A stretch of 22,635 bases of DNA from Muribaculaceae bacterium (GTDB lineage: Bacteria > Bacteroidota > Bacteroidia > Bacteroidales > Muribaculaceae), in contig JAHHQT010000023.1 of assembly GCA_020026215.1 (NCBI GenBank), positions 1-22,635 of the forward strand, written 5' to 3'. Every line of letters begins with the position of its first letter. Position 1 is the first letter of the stretch. The notes beneath the pieces were generated by a model, which saw only the letters and a program-made list of their open reading frames with translations, did not search any database and had not been told where the DNA came from. A program made the position numbers and the translations under genes. Shown here piece after piece: positions 1 to 9,211 of the stretch.

Positions 1-162
1 GAATACGGTATCGGAAAAGAAGGATGGATGAACGAAGTAAAACGCATGGCACAAAATGCCTTCAACGACGTTTGCACCAGCTTCAATCCGAGAAAAACCA
101 CTGTTGAAGATCTTGAAAAACTTTATATTGCCCTTTACGAAGGCGAGACTATTGATTTCTAA
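1..162 (+). CDS. Iron-containing alcohol dehydrogenase, C-terminal fragment (FucO-like)
   Basis: Only the last 53 codons are in the window; the reading frame is open from base 1 to the TAA at 160-162. The visible part matches the C-terminus of group III, iron-dependent alcohol dehydrogenases: an alanine-rich helix, then the NDVCTSFNPR stretch (compare DDVCTGGNPR near the end of E. coli lactaldehyde reductase FucO, from memory), then a final helix of the type VEDLEKLYIALYEG. Members reduce aldehydes such as lactaldehyde to alcohols with NAD(P)H in the cytoplasm. The catalytic metal-binding histidines lie upstream and cannot be seen, so the substrate is open; lactaldehyde reductase, 1,3-propanediol and butanol dehydrogenases all share this tail. 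The family is fairly sure, the exact enzyme is not. Confidence 0.7.
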   Translation, partial: EYGIGKEGWMNEVKRMAQNAFNDVCTSFNPRKTTVEDLEKLYIALYEGETIDF

Positions 163-182
163 TCTTTTTAGTTTTTATGGTT

Positions 183-212
183 TAATCGGGTGGAGTACTC
201 ACCACCCGATTA
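183..212 (+). terminator. Hairpin after the alcohol dehydrogenase gene
   Basis: An 11-bp perfect stem, TAATCGGGTGG paired with CCACCCGATTA, encloses an 8-base loop 20 bases after the stop codon. There is no strong T-run after it on the + strand (TTAACCCC), so termination would be weak or assisted. T-rich sequence on the other side would suit minus-strand termination better, but no minus-strand gene is seen. Confidence 0.55.
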
Positions 213-1109
213 TTAACCCCACAATATATGTGTTGCATATCTCAACTTTGTTGAAACAAACGGTCATCAACTACCCCTTAAGTTTTTTACCATGCACAGT
301 TTTGGGCTTAGTTTTTTTGTAATGTGAATATATTCGTAATAGTTGTTCCCGAATCGTTTGTCCAGACAAAATAGTTGAAATTACTATCTGATATTATGTA
401 TTCTATGCAAGAGTGCCGAGTTACATAATTTATCCAGTAATGTTTTTATGGTTGTATATAATGATTAATACCTTACGTTTAGTTATAAGATAAAGCATTA
501 ATTGTTTTGCTTTTCAAACGGTCGATTCACCTTTTAGGTATGGGATATATCTAAACAGGACCAGGGTTTGTTTTTTATCAAATGTAATTCAAGGATATAA
601 CACAATATCAGATAGCACACATATATTACTTTTTACTTAAAAAAACTTCCCGGAAGGAAATAACGGACATAACAACACTATTCGAAATATCAAATACTTA
701 AATTTCAACTGAATAGGAACTCCTTTTTCATTTTCTTCAATTTACGTTTTGCTCTTCCATATCGATAAACTAAGATAGGGAAGTTTTTTTATTTAATTTT
801 GCAGCCCCTAAATGTTACAAAAAGTTATTTTATAGCCTAAAAGCCTTTAAAATCACTATCAAATTACCCAAAAATGAAATATAAATTCTATCTTTACGCC
901 AATTTTTAACAAAAGATTGCTAAAAGGTGCCTTTTATTTGTTTCCGCGACAATGGGAAGTGGCTAAAAGGCGTAAAATAATAGTTATTCTTCATCTAATG
1001 TTTATTTGATTTAATATTAACATAAAAGGAGATACGAATTACTGTTAATAAGCTGACAACAAACACATTTTATTTTAATTAAATAATATTATTCTTAACA
1101 ACTATCGAA
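213..1109. other. Long AT-rich intergenic region with possible promoter and leader
   Basis: About 900 bases without a credible gene. The only open frame entering it is an out-of-frame continuation over the end of the dehydrogenase. The first 550 bases show nothing I can name. The last 320 bases contain a promoter-like -7 element (794-801), a weaker one reading TATCTTTA at 889-896, and a leader with three copies of a CTAAAAG motif that can form alternative hairpins. The stretch just before the next gene is very AT-rich with no clear Shine-Dalgarno. Confidence 0.6.
794..801 (+). promoter_or_regulatory. Candidate Bacteroidota -7 element (TAATTTTG)
   Basis: TAATTTTG followed by C fits the Bacteroidota consensus TAnnTTTG. 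I see no TTTG at the expected -33 distance, so the call rests on the -7 box alone. If used, transcription would start near 808 and give the LRR gene a leader of about 300 nt. Confidence 0.35.
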
Positions 1110-4070
1110 ATGAGGAAATTTTACCTTTTATTAAGCTTACTGCTTATTGCTTCATGCGCTACAATCAACGCACAAGAAGCGAAAAGTGAGATTAAAATCA
1201 CTACCTCTAAAGTTTATGGTTCTGGCATAAACTTGTGGCCAAAGAGTACTTCTAAAGCCGACACTATCTTTATTGACTGGGGTAATGGCGAAATCGAGAA
1301 ATACAACATTGACCCTAATAAATCTCCTTACTTCACAAAAGTAAGTGGTAAAGTGTTGGGTGATACTATCCGTATCTTCACTCAATTGGTAAAATTAGAC
1401 TGTGCTAGTCAAGAAATTTCTTCTATTTCAGCCATCAACCAACCAAAATTGACCGACCTTCTTGCCGGTAATAACAAGTTGACTTCTGAGTCTTTCTATC
1501 TTGAAAAGACTCCAAACATTGCCAACCTTGACTTGAGTCAAAACGATTTTGCCGTACTTGACATTCGTAACTTGGCAAAATTGGAAATGTTTAACATCTC
1601 AACCAACGCTCGTTTGAGCACAGTTTTGTTTGCTGACGGTGCTGAACATTTGCGCAACATTTCTATGGAAGATTGCGATATCAGCCACTTCTACCCTATC
1701 AACTTACCTGCATTGGAAGCATTGAACCTTGCAAACGGTGCTTTGATGGAATTGGAAGTTGGTGCAAACTACCCTAAATTGCAACACCTTAACATTTCTG
1801 GTAACTATTTCTCATCAATCGACGTTACCAAATGTCCTAACTTGTTCACTTTGAGCTGTACAAACAACAACCTTACAGAAATCAACGTCACTCAAAATGC
1901 TGAATTGGTTGAACTTTACTGCTCTAACAATAAAATTTCAGATTTGAATCTTTATAACAACCCGAAACTATCAAGCATCAGCTGTGACAACAACCTTTTG
2001 ACTTCTCTTGATGTTTCTCAACTTCCTGTTCTTACTAAGATTGAATGTAGTAAAAACAATATCACTCGTATTGACCTTACTCACAACTTCTATCTAAGAC
2101 GTTTCGTTTCTAAAGATACAAGACTTGAATTCCTTGATTTTGCAGGTAACCCAAGAATGGACTACATCGACATCCGTAACAACTCAACAATGACTGCATG
2201 TACCATCAACTACATGTTCGCTACATTGCTTGGCCGTTACACTGACCCATTCGTTCCTAATCTATTGATTGAAGGTTGTAACGCTGAACATTCTAACACA
2301 GATGAAATGAACACAACTGAAATGAAATGGAAGACAGACGTTAAGGGTGACGGTACTGCAACTTGCGACTCTGTTGCCATCGATGTAAAACCTACTGTAA
2401 ACGGTAAATTCTTCTTGGAACAACCTACTCTTTATGGTAAAGACTACAAAGCTATCTATACAAAAGCTATGGTAGGAACTCCTGTAAGAATCAAGGCTAC
2501 TCCTGACAAAAATTTCAAATTCCACAGCGTTGAAGTAAACGGTGTGACTATTGCTGATACATTGTTCTTGGTGAAAGAACCATCAACTATCAAAGTAAAC
2601 TTCAAGTCTTCTCTTGAACCAACATTTGTTGTAACTACAACTCCGGCTAACCAAATGTCATTCGCATTGAGCGCAGCTGCTAACAACACTGAAGTTACAG
2701 TGGACTGGGGTGACGGCTTGAAGAAAAAGTTCATGCTTAACACAGGTCTTACTCGTATCGACGGTACTGCCGCTGGTGCGAACGTGACTATCACTGGTGC
2801 TGTTAGCGAAGCTGACTTCTCCAGTTTCCCGGGTATGGAAATGTGGGATAACAAAATCTCTGCTTTGGAAATTAAAAACAATCCAGACTTGATTTCATTG
2901 TTGACTTACATGAACGAAATCAAAACTTTGGATATTAGCAACTGTACAAGCTTGGAATACTTGGACTGCTCATACTCTGGTCTATCAGAATTGAATGTTA
3001 CCAACAATACTAAATTGGAAGAACTTGTTTGCTACGGCAACGCAATCTCTACTTTGGATATTACAAAATGTCCGAACTTGACTTATTTGGATGCTAAAGG
3101 CAACAACTTGTCAAATCTTGACCTTTCAAACTCTAAGAAACTTATTCAATTGGACGTTCAAAACAACCAACTTGAAACTATCAATGTAACTGAATTGAAA
3201 GATTTGACTGTATTGGCTGTCAACAACAACAAGATTGCTTCTCTTGACTTGAGCAAAAACACTAAACTTATCAAACTTGGTGTTTCCAAAAACAAACTTG
3301 CTGCTTTGGATTTGTCTGCAAACGTTGCTTTGGGCAGACTTGAATGCAACGACAACAATATCGCTAACCTTAACCTAAGCAATCAACCTGACCTCTTCTT
3401 CGTTGACTGTACAAACAACGGTATGTCAGTTTGCGCTTTGGATGCTATGTACTATAGCCTTCCTTACTACCCACAATTGGAAGAACCTATCAAGGGCTTC
3501 ACTCTAAAAGTTGGTGGTAACAACGCTTACGCACACGCAGAATCAATCCTTGCAACTGGAAAAGGTTGGGCAATCAACTACGAAGGCGACGGAAAAGGTT
3601 GTCCTGAAGCATTCGTTACTATCTTCACTCCGAAGAACGGTTCTTTGAAAGTAACAGACAGTAAGGGTCAAGAAGTTGTTTCTGGCGGTAAAGTAGCTAA
3701 GAATACTGAAATCACTATCGTAGCAACTCCGGCTGATGGTTACAAAGTTGAATTCGTCAAAGCTAACGGCGAAGTCGTAAGCAACGGCAAATTCACTATC
3801 ACACGTGCTACTGACGTTTACGCTAAATTCGTTGAATTAGGAGGTGTTGAAGACGTTGAAAACAACGGCATCGCTATCGTAGGCGGTCAAAACGAAATCA
3901 CAGTAAATGCAGCTGTTGAATCAGCAGTTAGCATCTACAACATGGCAGGTATCGAACTTGCTAACAAAGTTATCGAAGGCGAAGACGTTACAAGTCTTGC
4001 TGCTGGTATGTACATTGTTACAGTTCGCAATAACCAAGCTAATGTTTCTAAAGTGGTGATGGTTCGCTAA
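1110..4070 (+). CDS. Secreted leucine-rich-repeat protein with T9SS C-terminal sorting domain
   Basis: A 986-residue exported protein. Residues 1-22 form a signal peptide ending in NAQ. Two similar modules follow: a beta-rich start with an IDWGNG (55-60) or VDWGDG (531-536) motif; a run of short bacterial LRRs of the 'L..L.CS.N.L..LD' type (about 95-360 and 575-780); a Tyr-rich helix; and a GDG-containing beta domain ending in an ATPD..F or ATPADGY strand (about 405-497 and 819-908). Residues 912-986 are a type A T9SS sorting domain (TIGR04183-like) with AGMYIVTV near the end. It should cross the outer membrane by T9SS and be surface-attached or released, probably for binding rather than catalysis; no enzyme motif is seen. 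IASC at 13-16 also resembles a lipobox, but cleavage after NAQ is likelier for a T9SS client. The gene stands alone, between a long leader and a strong terminator. Ligand unknown. Confidence 0.88.
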   Translation: MRKFYLLLSLLLIASCATINAQEAKSEIKITTSKVYGSGINLWPKSTSKADTIFIDWGNGEIEKYNIDPNKSPYFTKVSGKVLGDTIRIFTQLVKLDCASQEISSISAINQPKLTDLLAGNNKLTSESFYLEKTPNIANLDLSQNDFAVLDIRNLAKLEMFNISTNARLSTVLFADGAEHLRNISMEDCDISHFYPINLPALEALNLANGALMELEVGANYPKLQHLNISGNYFSSIDVTKCPNLFTLSCTNNNLTEINVTQNAELVELYCSNNKISDLNLYNNPKLSSISCDNNLLTSLDVSQLPVLTKIECSKNNITRIDLTHNFYLRRFVSKDTRLEFLDFAGNPRMDYIDIRNNSTMTACTINYMFATLLGRYTDPFVPNLLIEGCNAEHSNTDEMNTTEMKWKTDVKGDGTATCDSVAIDVKPTVNGKFFLEQPTLYGKDYKAIYTKAMVGTPVRIKATPDKNFKFHSVEVNGVTIADTLFLVKEPSTIKVNFKSSLEPTFVVTTTPANQMSFALSAAANNTEVTVDWGDGLKKKFMLNTGLTRIDGTAAGANVTITGAVSEADFSSFPGMEMWDNKISALEIKNNPDLISLLTYMNEIKTLDISNCTSLEYLDCSYSGLSELNVTNNTKLEELVCYGNAISTLDITKCPNLTYLDAKGNNLSNLDLSNSKKLIQLDVQNNQLETINVTELKDLTVLAVNNNKIASLDLSKNTKLIKLGVSKNKLAALDLSANVALGRLECNDNNIANLNLSNQPDLFFVDCTNNGMSVCALDAMYYSLPYYPQLEEPIKGFTLKVGGNNAYAHAESILATGKGWAINYEGDGKGCPEAFVTIFTPKNGSLKVTDSKGQEVVSGGKVAKNTEITIVATPADGYKVEFVKANGEVVSNGKFTITRATDVYAKFVELGGVEDVENNGIAIVGGQNEITVNAAVESAVSIYNMAGIELANKVIEGEDVTSLAAGMYIVTVRNNQANVSKVVMVR

Positions 4071-4098
4071 GATTAAAAATATCTTCGCATTATAAAAA

Positions 4099-4148
4099 GA
4101 AACGGGCATTCTCCCTTGTGGAGAGTGTCCGTTTCAACTTTTTATAAC
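4099..4148 (+). terminator. Strong intrinsic terminator after the LRR gene
   Basis: A 16-bp stem (4099-4114 with 4120-4135, two G-U pairs) with a 5-base loop is followed by AACTTTTTATA. It lies 28 bases after the stop codon and isolates this gene from the SulP gene. Confidence 0.9.
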
Positions 4149-4232
4149 CCAATCAGCCAAGTTTTATTTTTTTCAAGAGGGTTTGAAGTATTAAATATAT
4201 TTATGAATAGTTAACAGCTGATTTATTTTTAC

Positions 4233-4240
4233 TAACTTTG
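4233..4240 (+). promoter_or_regulatory. Promoter -7 element for the SulP-MATE unit
   Basis: TAACTTTG followed by CGCC is a perfect TAnnTTTG box 52 bases upstream of the SulP start codon, giving a leader of about 45 nt. No good TTTG is visible at -33. Confidence 0.6.
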
Positions 4241-4292
4241 CGCCTTCAAAGGTTTAAATAACAGGTATATTTGATTGTTTTAAGAGTTTAAA

Positions 4293-5981
4293 ATGGAAAT
4301 TTTATCAAAAGTAGATTTTAAGCCGAAATTGTTTTCGACTTTCAAAGATTACAACGCTTCTCGATTCAAGAACGATTTAATCGCAGGTATCGTAGTAGGT
4401 ATCGTAGCCCTACCATTGGCGGTAGCTTTCGGTATTGCGAGTGGTGTTACTCCAACAGTAGGTTTGATTACAGCCGTTATCGGTGGTTTCTTGGTATCCA
4501 TGTTCGGTGGTAGTACCGTACAAATTGGCGGACCTACAGGTGCATTCATCGTTATTATTTACGGAATTATCCAACAATTTGGTTTGACAGGTTTGGCTAT
4601 TGCTACCTTCATGGCTGGTCTTATTCTGATTGCCCTCGGTCTGTTCCACTTGGGTACTGTCATCAAATTCATCCCATATCCGATTGTCATCGGCTTCACT
4701 TCAGGTATTGCCTTGACTATCTTCTCAACACAGATTACCGACTTCTTCGGTTTGCAAACAGGCGCACTTCCTGCCAATTTCATCTCCAAGTGGATTGCCT
4801 ATATCACCCACTTCGGCACCATGCACTGGCCTACATTGTTAGTAGGTTTGGCGTCTTTGGGAATCATCGTTGCCATGCCTTACATCTCAAAACGCCTTCC
4901 GGGAGCTTTGATTGCTATTGTGGTTGTAACCGCAACAGTATATGTGTTGAAAGAATATTTGGGCGTTACGGGCATCGAAACAATCGGTGACCGTTTCCAA
5001 AACCTGACGGGTGAAATTCCTGCAATAAGATCCTTCGACATCAATATCGAAACCATCAAGGCATTGCTTCCATCAGCATTTACAATTGCCATCTTGGGTG
5101 CTATCGAATCATTGCTTTCAGCCACTGTAGCCGACGGTGCTACAAGTACTGTGACCAACTCCAACACTGAGTTGATTGGTCAGGGTATTGCCAACGTAGT
5201 GGTTCCGTTCTTCGGCGGTATTCCTGTCACAGGTGCCATTGCTCGTACAATGACCAATATCAGCAACGGCGGTAGAACTCCGGTTGCCGGAATCATCCAC
5301 GCCATTGTCGTCCTATTGATATTCTTGTTCCTTATGCCGTTAATCAACCTTGTACCTATGGCTTGTTTGGCAGGTGTGTTGATTATGGTTTCCTATAACA
5401 TGAGTGGCTGGCGTACAGTAAAAGCCATCTTGAAGACTCCGAAATCTGACGTAACAGTTATGATTGTCACCTTCATTTTGACTGTCATATTCGACTTGAC
5501 TATCGCCATCGAAATGGGCTTGCTGCTTGCCATCATCCTATTCTTGCGCCGTGTGATGGAAAATACACAAATCCGCCACATCGGAGAACAAATCGATGCT
5601 TCTGGTGCAACTGACGACCCTGACATCCTTGACCTTGAAAAAGGCGTTGAAGTTTACGAAATCGACGGCCCGTTCTTCTTTGGTGTTGCAACCAAATTTG
5701 ATGAAATGATGCGTTCAATGGGCGACAAACCAATCGTCAGAATCTTGCGTATGCGTAAAGTTCCGTTTGTTGACTCTACCGCTATCCACAACTTGGAAAT
5801 TCTTATCTCTTCTTCACATAAGGAAGGTATCCACGTAGTACTTTCAGGCGTTCGTCCTTCAGTACACGAAACCTTGAAGCATGCCAACTTGATGAAGATG
5901 CTTCCTGAAGACCACATTTGTGACCATATCACAAAAGCTGTAGTGGTGGCAAATAGAATTGCCAAAGAACAGAAAGCTTAA
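4293..5981 (+). CDS. SulP/SLC26 family anion transporter with STAS domain
   Basis: A 562-residue inner-membrane transporter of normal family length. Residues 1-28 are cytoplasmic; about 29-430 are hydrophobic membrane spans of the UraA-like SLC26 fold. Family signatures are the ALPLAVAFGIASGVTP stretch (39-54), QIGGPTGAF (77-85) and the FFGGIPVTGAIART stretch (306-319). A cytoplasmic STAS domain occupies about 458-558 with VDST at 493-496, the site corresponding to the phosphorylated serine of anti-sigma antagonists. Bacterial members carry sulfate, bicarbonate, fumarate or other anions, coupled to H+ or Na+; the sequence does not let me choose, and no carbonic anhydrase or sulfate-assimilation gene is adjacent. 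It has its own promoter element and is followed 11 bases later by a MATE gene, so the two are probably co-transcribed. Confidence 0.9.
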   Translation: MEILSKVDFKPKLFSTFKDYNASRFKNDLIAGIVVGIVALPLAVAFGIASGVTPTVGLITAVIGGFLVSMFGGSTVQIGGPTGAFIVIIYGIIQQFGLTGLAIATFMAGLILIALGLFHLGTVIKFIPYPIVIGFTSGIALTIFSTQITDFFGLQTGALPANFISKWIAYITHFGTMHWPTLLVGLASLGIIVAMPYISKRLPGALIAIVVVTATVYVLKEYLGVTGIETIGDRFQNLTGEIPAIRSFDINIETIKALLPSAFTIAILGAIESLLSATVADGATSTVTNSNTELIGQGIANVVVPFFGGIPVTGAIARTMTNISNGGRTPVAGIIHAIVVLLIFLFLMPLINLVPMACLAGVLIMVSYNMSGWRTVKAILKTPKSDVTVMIVTFILTVIFDLTIAIEMGLLLAIILFLRRVMENTQIRHIGEQIDASGATDDPDILDLEKGVEVYEIDGPFFFGVATKFDEMMRSMGDKPIVRILRMRKVPFVDSTAIHNLEILISSSHKEGIHVVLSGVRPSVHETLKHANLMKMLPEDHICDHITKAVVVANRIAKEQKA

Positions 5982-5992
5982 AAAGTAAAATT

Positions 5993-7321
5993 ATGAATCG
6001 TCGTATTCTGAATATTGCTATACCGTCCATTGTTTCCAATGTGATTATCCCTCTTTTGGGACTGCTCGACTTGACCATAGCCGGGCACTTGGGAGTAACG
6101 GCATTTATCGGTGCAGTATCGGTGGGTGCGACGATGTTCAATCTTACATACTGGAATTTCGGATTCCTCCGTATGGGAACAAGCGGAATGACAGCACAGG
6201 CCTTTGGCAGAAAGGATTTCCAGGAATCCTATGCCATTCTTTTCCGTTCAACCCTGATTGCTCTTTTCTTTGGATTGGTAATCATCGCGTTGCAATTTCC
6301 CATACAGTGGATTCTGCTGAAACTGATTGGTGCAGGAGCTGAAGTGCAGACCTATGTCAAGGACTATTTCTTTATCGTGGTATGGGGTGCACCCGCCATT
6401 CTCTCCACAATGAGCATGTCGGGATGGATGCTTGGAATGCAAAATTCCGTCTATCCGATGATTGTTTTCATCTCGGTCAATATCGTTAATATCATTGTCA
6501 GCCTGTTGTGTGTCTATGCCTTCGACATGGGCTTCATCGGCATTGCCTATGGAACAATGGCGGCACAATGGTTTGGCTTCCTGTTCTCCGTCGTACTGCT
6601 TGTCCGCATAACATGCAAGCACAATATCAGCTTCGACTGGATGATGACCTTAAAGGCAGTCCGAGAACTGCACGGGTTCAGCCAATATTCCAAAGTCAAT
6701 GTGTTTATCTTCCTGCGCAGTTTGTGCATGATGCTCGTCACCCTGTTCTTCACGTCGGCGGGCGCACGTTCGGGTGATTTGGTGCTTGCCGTGAATGCCT
6801 TGCTGATGCAGCTCTACATTTTCTATTCCTATTTCATGGACGGATTTGCCTTTGCAGGCGAAGCCCTTGTAGGAAAATACTACGGCGCAAAAGACAAGGC
6901 GGAAATGCAACGATGCATCCGTCATCTGTTTGCGTGGGGCACCACAGTCATGGCTGTTTTCGTGGGAGGCTTCCTGCTGTTCCGCGATTCCATCATTGCC
7001 CTATTGACCAATGATACAGCTGTCATCCAACTGGCCTCCGAATACAGCATCTGGGCGGCATTGATACCAATGGCAGGTATGATGGCTTTTATTTGGGACG
7101 GTGTATTCATCGGACTGACAGCCACCAAAGGAATGTTCCTGTCCTTGCTCGGCGGTACTGTCGTATTCTTCTCCATTTATTTCGGTTTGCCTCACATTGT
7201 GTCTGCAAACGGTATTTTTGCAGACCGAAACAACGTGCTTTGGCTCGCTTTCCTGTCCTTCCTGTTGGTTCGCGGATTGGTGCAATGTATTATCATTCCG
7301 AAATTTAACAAAGTAGATTAA
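5993..7321 (+). CDS. MATE family efflux transporter, DinF-like
   Basis: A 442-residue membrane protein with about 12 predicted spans, the usual MATE length. Residues 26-34 (DLTIAGHLG) match the family's first-helix signature, and 58-72 (FLRMGTSGMTAQAFG) are very close to the same region of E. coli DinF, placing it in the DinF branch rather than NorM. The second half repeats the fold (for example DGFAFAGEALVGKYYG). Such proteins export cationic drugs or metabolites in exchange for Na+ or H+. It starts 11 bases after the SulP stop and probably depends on that promoter. Its codon use is richer in C-ending codons than that of the LRR gene and aspS, consistent with lower expression rather than with transfer. 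The substrate is unknown. Confidence 0.88.
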   Translation: MNRRILNIAIPSIVSNVIIPLLGLLDLTIAGHLGVTAFIGAVSVGATMFNLTYWNFGFLRMGTSGMTAQAFGRKDFQESYAILFRSTLIALFFGLVIIALQFPIQWILLKLIGAGAEVQTYVKDYFFIVVWGAPAILSTMSMSGWMLGMQNSVYPMIVFISVNIVNIIVSLLCVYAFDMGFIGIAYGTMAAQWFGFLFSVVLLVRITCKHNISFDWMMTLKAVRELHGFSQYSKVNVFIFLRSLCMMLVTLFFTSAGARSGDLVLAVNALLMQLYIFYSYFMDGFAFAGEALVGKYYGAKDKAEMQRCIRHLFAWGTTVMAVFVGGFLLFRDSIIALLTNDTAVIQLASEYSIWAALIPMAGMMAFIWDGVFIGLTATKGMFLSLLGGTVVFFSIYFGLPHIVSANGIFADRNNVLWLAFLSFLLVRGLVQCIIIPKFNKVD

Positions 7322-7326
7322 ATATC

Positions 7327-7338
7327 AGTCGTACGACT
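7327..7338. repeat. Perfect 12-bp palindrome AGTCGTACGACT
   Basis: A perfect dyad 5 bases after the MATE stop codon and about 45 bases upstream of the aspS -7 element. It could be a protein-binding site, or a minimal hairpin with a GTAC loop. It lacks a T-run, so it is not a normal intrinsic terminator. Confidence 0.5.
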
Positions 7339-7381
7339 TCAATAAAATGATGTAATATTAAAATTTCTCGTTTTAATATAC

Positions 7382-7389
7382 TATTTTTG
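7382..7389 (+). promoter_or_regulatory. aspS promoter -7 element
   Basis: TATTTTTG followed by C fits TAnnTTTG, 37 bases upstream of the aspS start codon. No terminator precedes it, so read-through from the MATE gene is also possible. No TTTG lies at -33. Confidence 0.55.
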
Positions 7390-7426
7390 CATTTACTAAA
7401 AAGAATATAATTAAAACTACAATATT

Positions 7427-9187
7427 ATGTACAGAACGAAAACCTGTGGAGAATTGCGTTTGGCTAATGTCGGCGAAACAGTGACATTGGCAGGATGGGT
7501 ACAACGCAGCCGTAAAATGGGCGGTATGACTTTCGTTGACCTTCGCGATAGATATGGTATCACTCAATTGGTATTCAACAACGAAGTGGATGCCAACCTT
7601 TGTGAAAAAGCCAATCACGTTGGTCGTGAATTTGTTATCCAAGTTAAAGGCTTGGTTTCTGAACGTTCAAGCAAGAACGCAAACATTCCTACCGGAGAAA
7701 TTGAAATTATCGCAAGTGAACTTAATGTTCTTACAAAGAGTGAAACACCTCCTTTCACTATCGAAGACAATACCGACGGTGGTGACGACTTGCGTATGAA
7801 ATACAGATATTTGGACCTTCGTCGTCAATGCGTTCGCAAGAACTTGGAATTGCGTCACAAAATGACTATGGAAGTTCGCCGTTATCTTGACGAAAAAGGT
7901 TTCTTGGAAGTTGAAACTCCAATGCTTATCGGTTCTACTCCGGAAGGCGCACGCGACTTTGTCGTTCCTTCTCGTATGAACCCTGGACAATTCTACGCAT
8001 TGCCTCAATCTCCTCAAACCTTGAAACAATTATTGATGGTTTCAGGTTTTGACCGCTATTTCCAAATCGTGAAATGTTTCCGCGACGAAGACTTGCGTGC
8101 TGACCGTCAACCGGAGTTCACTCAAATCGACTGCGAAATGAGTTTCGTTGAACAGGAAGACGTGATTTCAATGTTTGAAGGCATGGCTAAACACTTATTC
8201 AAGAACTTGCGCGGTGTTGAAATGAACGAACCGTTCTTGCGCATGACTTGGGCTGACGCTATGAAATACTACGGTAGCGACAAACCGGACTTGCGTTTCG
8301 GCATGAAGTTCGTTGAATTGATGGACATCCTTAAGGGCCACGGTTTCTCTGTATTCGACAATGCTGCTTATATCGGCGGTATCTGCGCTGAAGGTGCTGC
8401 TTCATATACACGTAAACAACTTGACCAATTGACTGAATTTGTGAAACGTCCTCAAATTGGTGCTAAAGGTATGGTTTACGCTCGCGTTGAACAAGACGGA
8501 CACGTTAAGTCAAGCGTTGACAAATTCTATTCACAAGAAGTGCTTCAACAAATGAAGGAAGCATTCGGTGCCAAACCGGGTGACTTGATTCTAATCCTTA
8601 GCGGTGACGATGCAATGAAGACTCGTAAACAACTTTGCGAACTTCGTTTGGAAATGGGTAACCAATTAGGTCTTCGCGACAAGAACACATTCGCTTGCCT
8701 ATGGGTAGTTGACTTCCCAATGTTTGAATGGAGCGAAGAAGAAGACCGTTTGATGGCTATGCACCACCCATTCACTCACCCGAAAGACGAAGATATCCCA
8801 ATGTTGGATACTGATCCTGCTGCAGTTCGTGCTGACGCTTACGATATGGTTGTCAACGGTGTTGAAGTCGGTGGCGGTTCTATCCGTATCCACGACCCTA
8901 AACTACAGGCCAAGATGTTCGAAATCCTTGGTTTCACTCCAGAAAAGGCACAAGAACAATTCGGCTTCTTGATGAACGCATTCAAGTTCGGTGCACCACC
9001 TCACGGAGGTTTGGCTTACGGTTTGGACAGATGGGTATCATTGTTCGCAGGCTTGGATTCAATCCGCGACTGCATCGCATTCCCGAAAAACAACAGCGGT
9101 CGCGATGTTATGCTTGATGCTCCTGCTCCATTGGCACAGGCTCAATTGGACGAATTGAATCTTGCTATTGATTTGAAAGAAGAATAA
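7427..9187 (+). CDS. aspS: Aspartate--tRNA ligase
   Basis: A 586-residue bacterial-type class II synthetase that charges tRNA-Asp in the cytoplasm. The N-terminal OB-fold anticodon domain is at about 1-105 (GWVQRSRKMGGMTFVDLRD). Class II motif 1 is near 140-165, motif 2 is FRDEDLRADRQPEFTQID at 218-235, and motif 3 includes GLDRW at 532-536. The bacterial GAD insertion lies between motifs 2 and 3 (about 285-405). Residue 31 is Met; non-discriminating enzymes that also charge tRNA-Asn typically have His there, so this looks like the discriminating type (an inference from memory of that rule). Codons are strongly biased toward a small preferred set, as expected for a highly expressed housekeeping gene. 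It is a single-gene unit with a promoter element before it and a terminator after it. Confidence 0.97.
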   Translation: MYRTKTCGELRLANVGETVTLAGWVQRSRKMGGMTFVDLRDRYGITQLVFNNEVDANLCEKANHVGREFVIQVKGLVSERSSKNANIPTGEIEIIASELNVLTKSETPPFTIEDNTDGGDDLRMKYRYLDLRRQCVRKNLELRHKMTMEVRRYLDEKGFLEVETPMLIGSTPEGARDFVVPSRMNPGQFYALPQSPQTLKQLLMVSGFDRYFQIVKCFRDEDLRADRQPEFTQIDCEMSFVEQEDVISMFEGMAKHLFKNLRGVEMNEPFLRMTWADAMKYYGSDKPDLRFGMKFVELMDILKGHGFSVFDNAAYIGGICAEGAASYTRKQLDQLTEFVKRPQIGAKGMVYARVEQDGHVKSSVDKFYSQEVLQQMKEAFGAKPGDLILILSGDDAMKTRKQLCELRLEMGNQLGLRDKNTFACLWVVDFPMFEWSEEEDRLMAMHHPFTHPKDEDIPMLDTDPAAVRADAYDMVVNGVEVGGGSIRIHDPKLQAKMFEILGFTPEKAQEQFGFLMNAFKFGAPPHGGLAYGLDRWVSLFAGLDSIRDCIAFPKNNSGRDVMLDAPAPLAQAQLDELNLAIDLKEE

Positions 9188-9211
9188 ATCGGTTTCGATT
9201 TTTCAAGATAA

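Noticed and set aside
56..322. An 88-codon frame on the + strand at the left end
   Set aside because: It overlaps the dehydrogenase tail in another frame, runs through the hairpin into non-coding DNA, and shows no recognisable domain.
2456..2881. A 141-codon minus-strand frame inside the LRR gene
   Set aside because: It is a shadow of the strongly biased codons of the LRR protein; the + strand protein has continuous domain structure over the same region.
4071..4292. A riboswitch upstream of the SulP transporter
   Set aside because: The only structure is the LRR gene terminator, and the predicted leader after the -7 box is about 45 nt with no stem worth naming.
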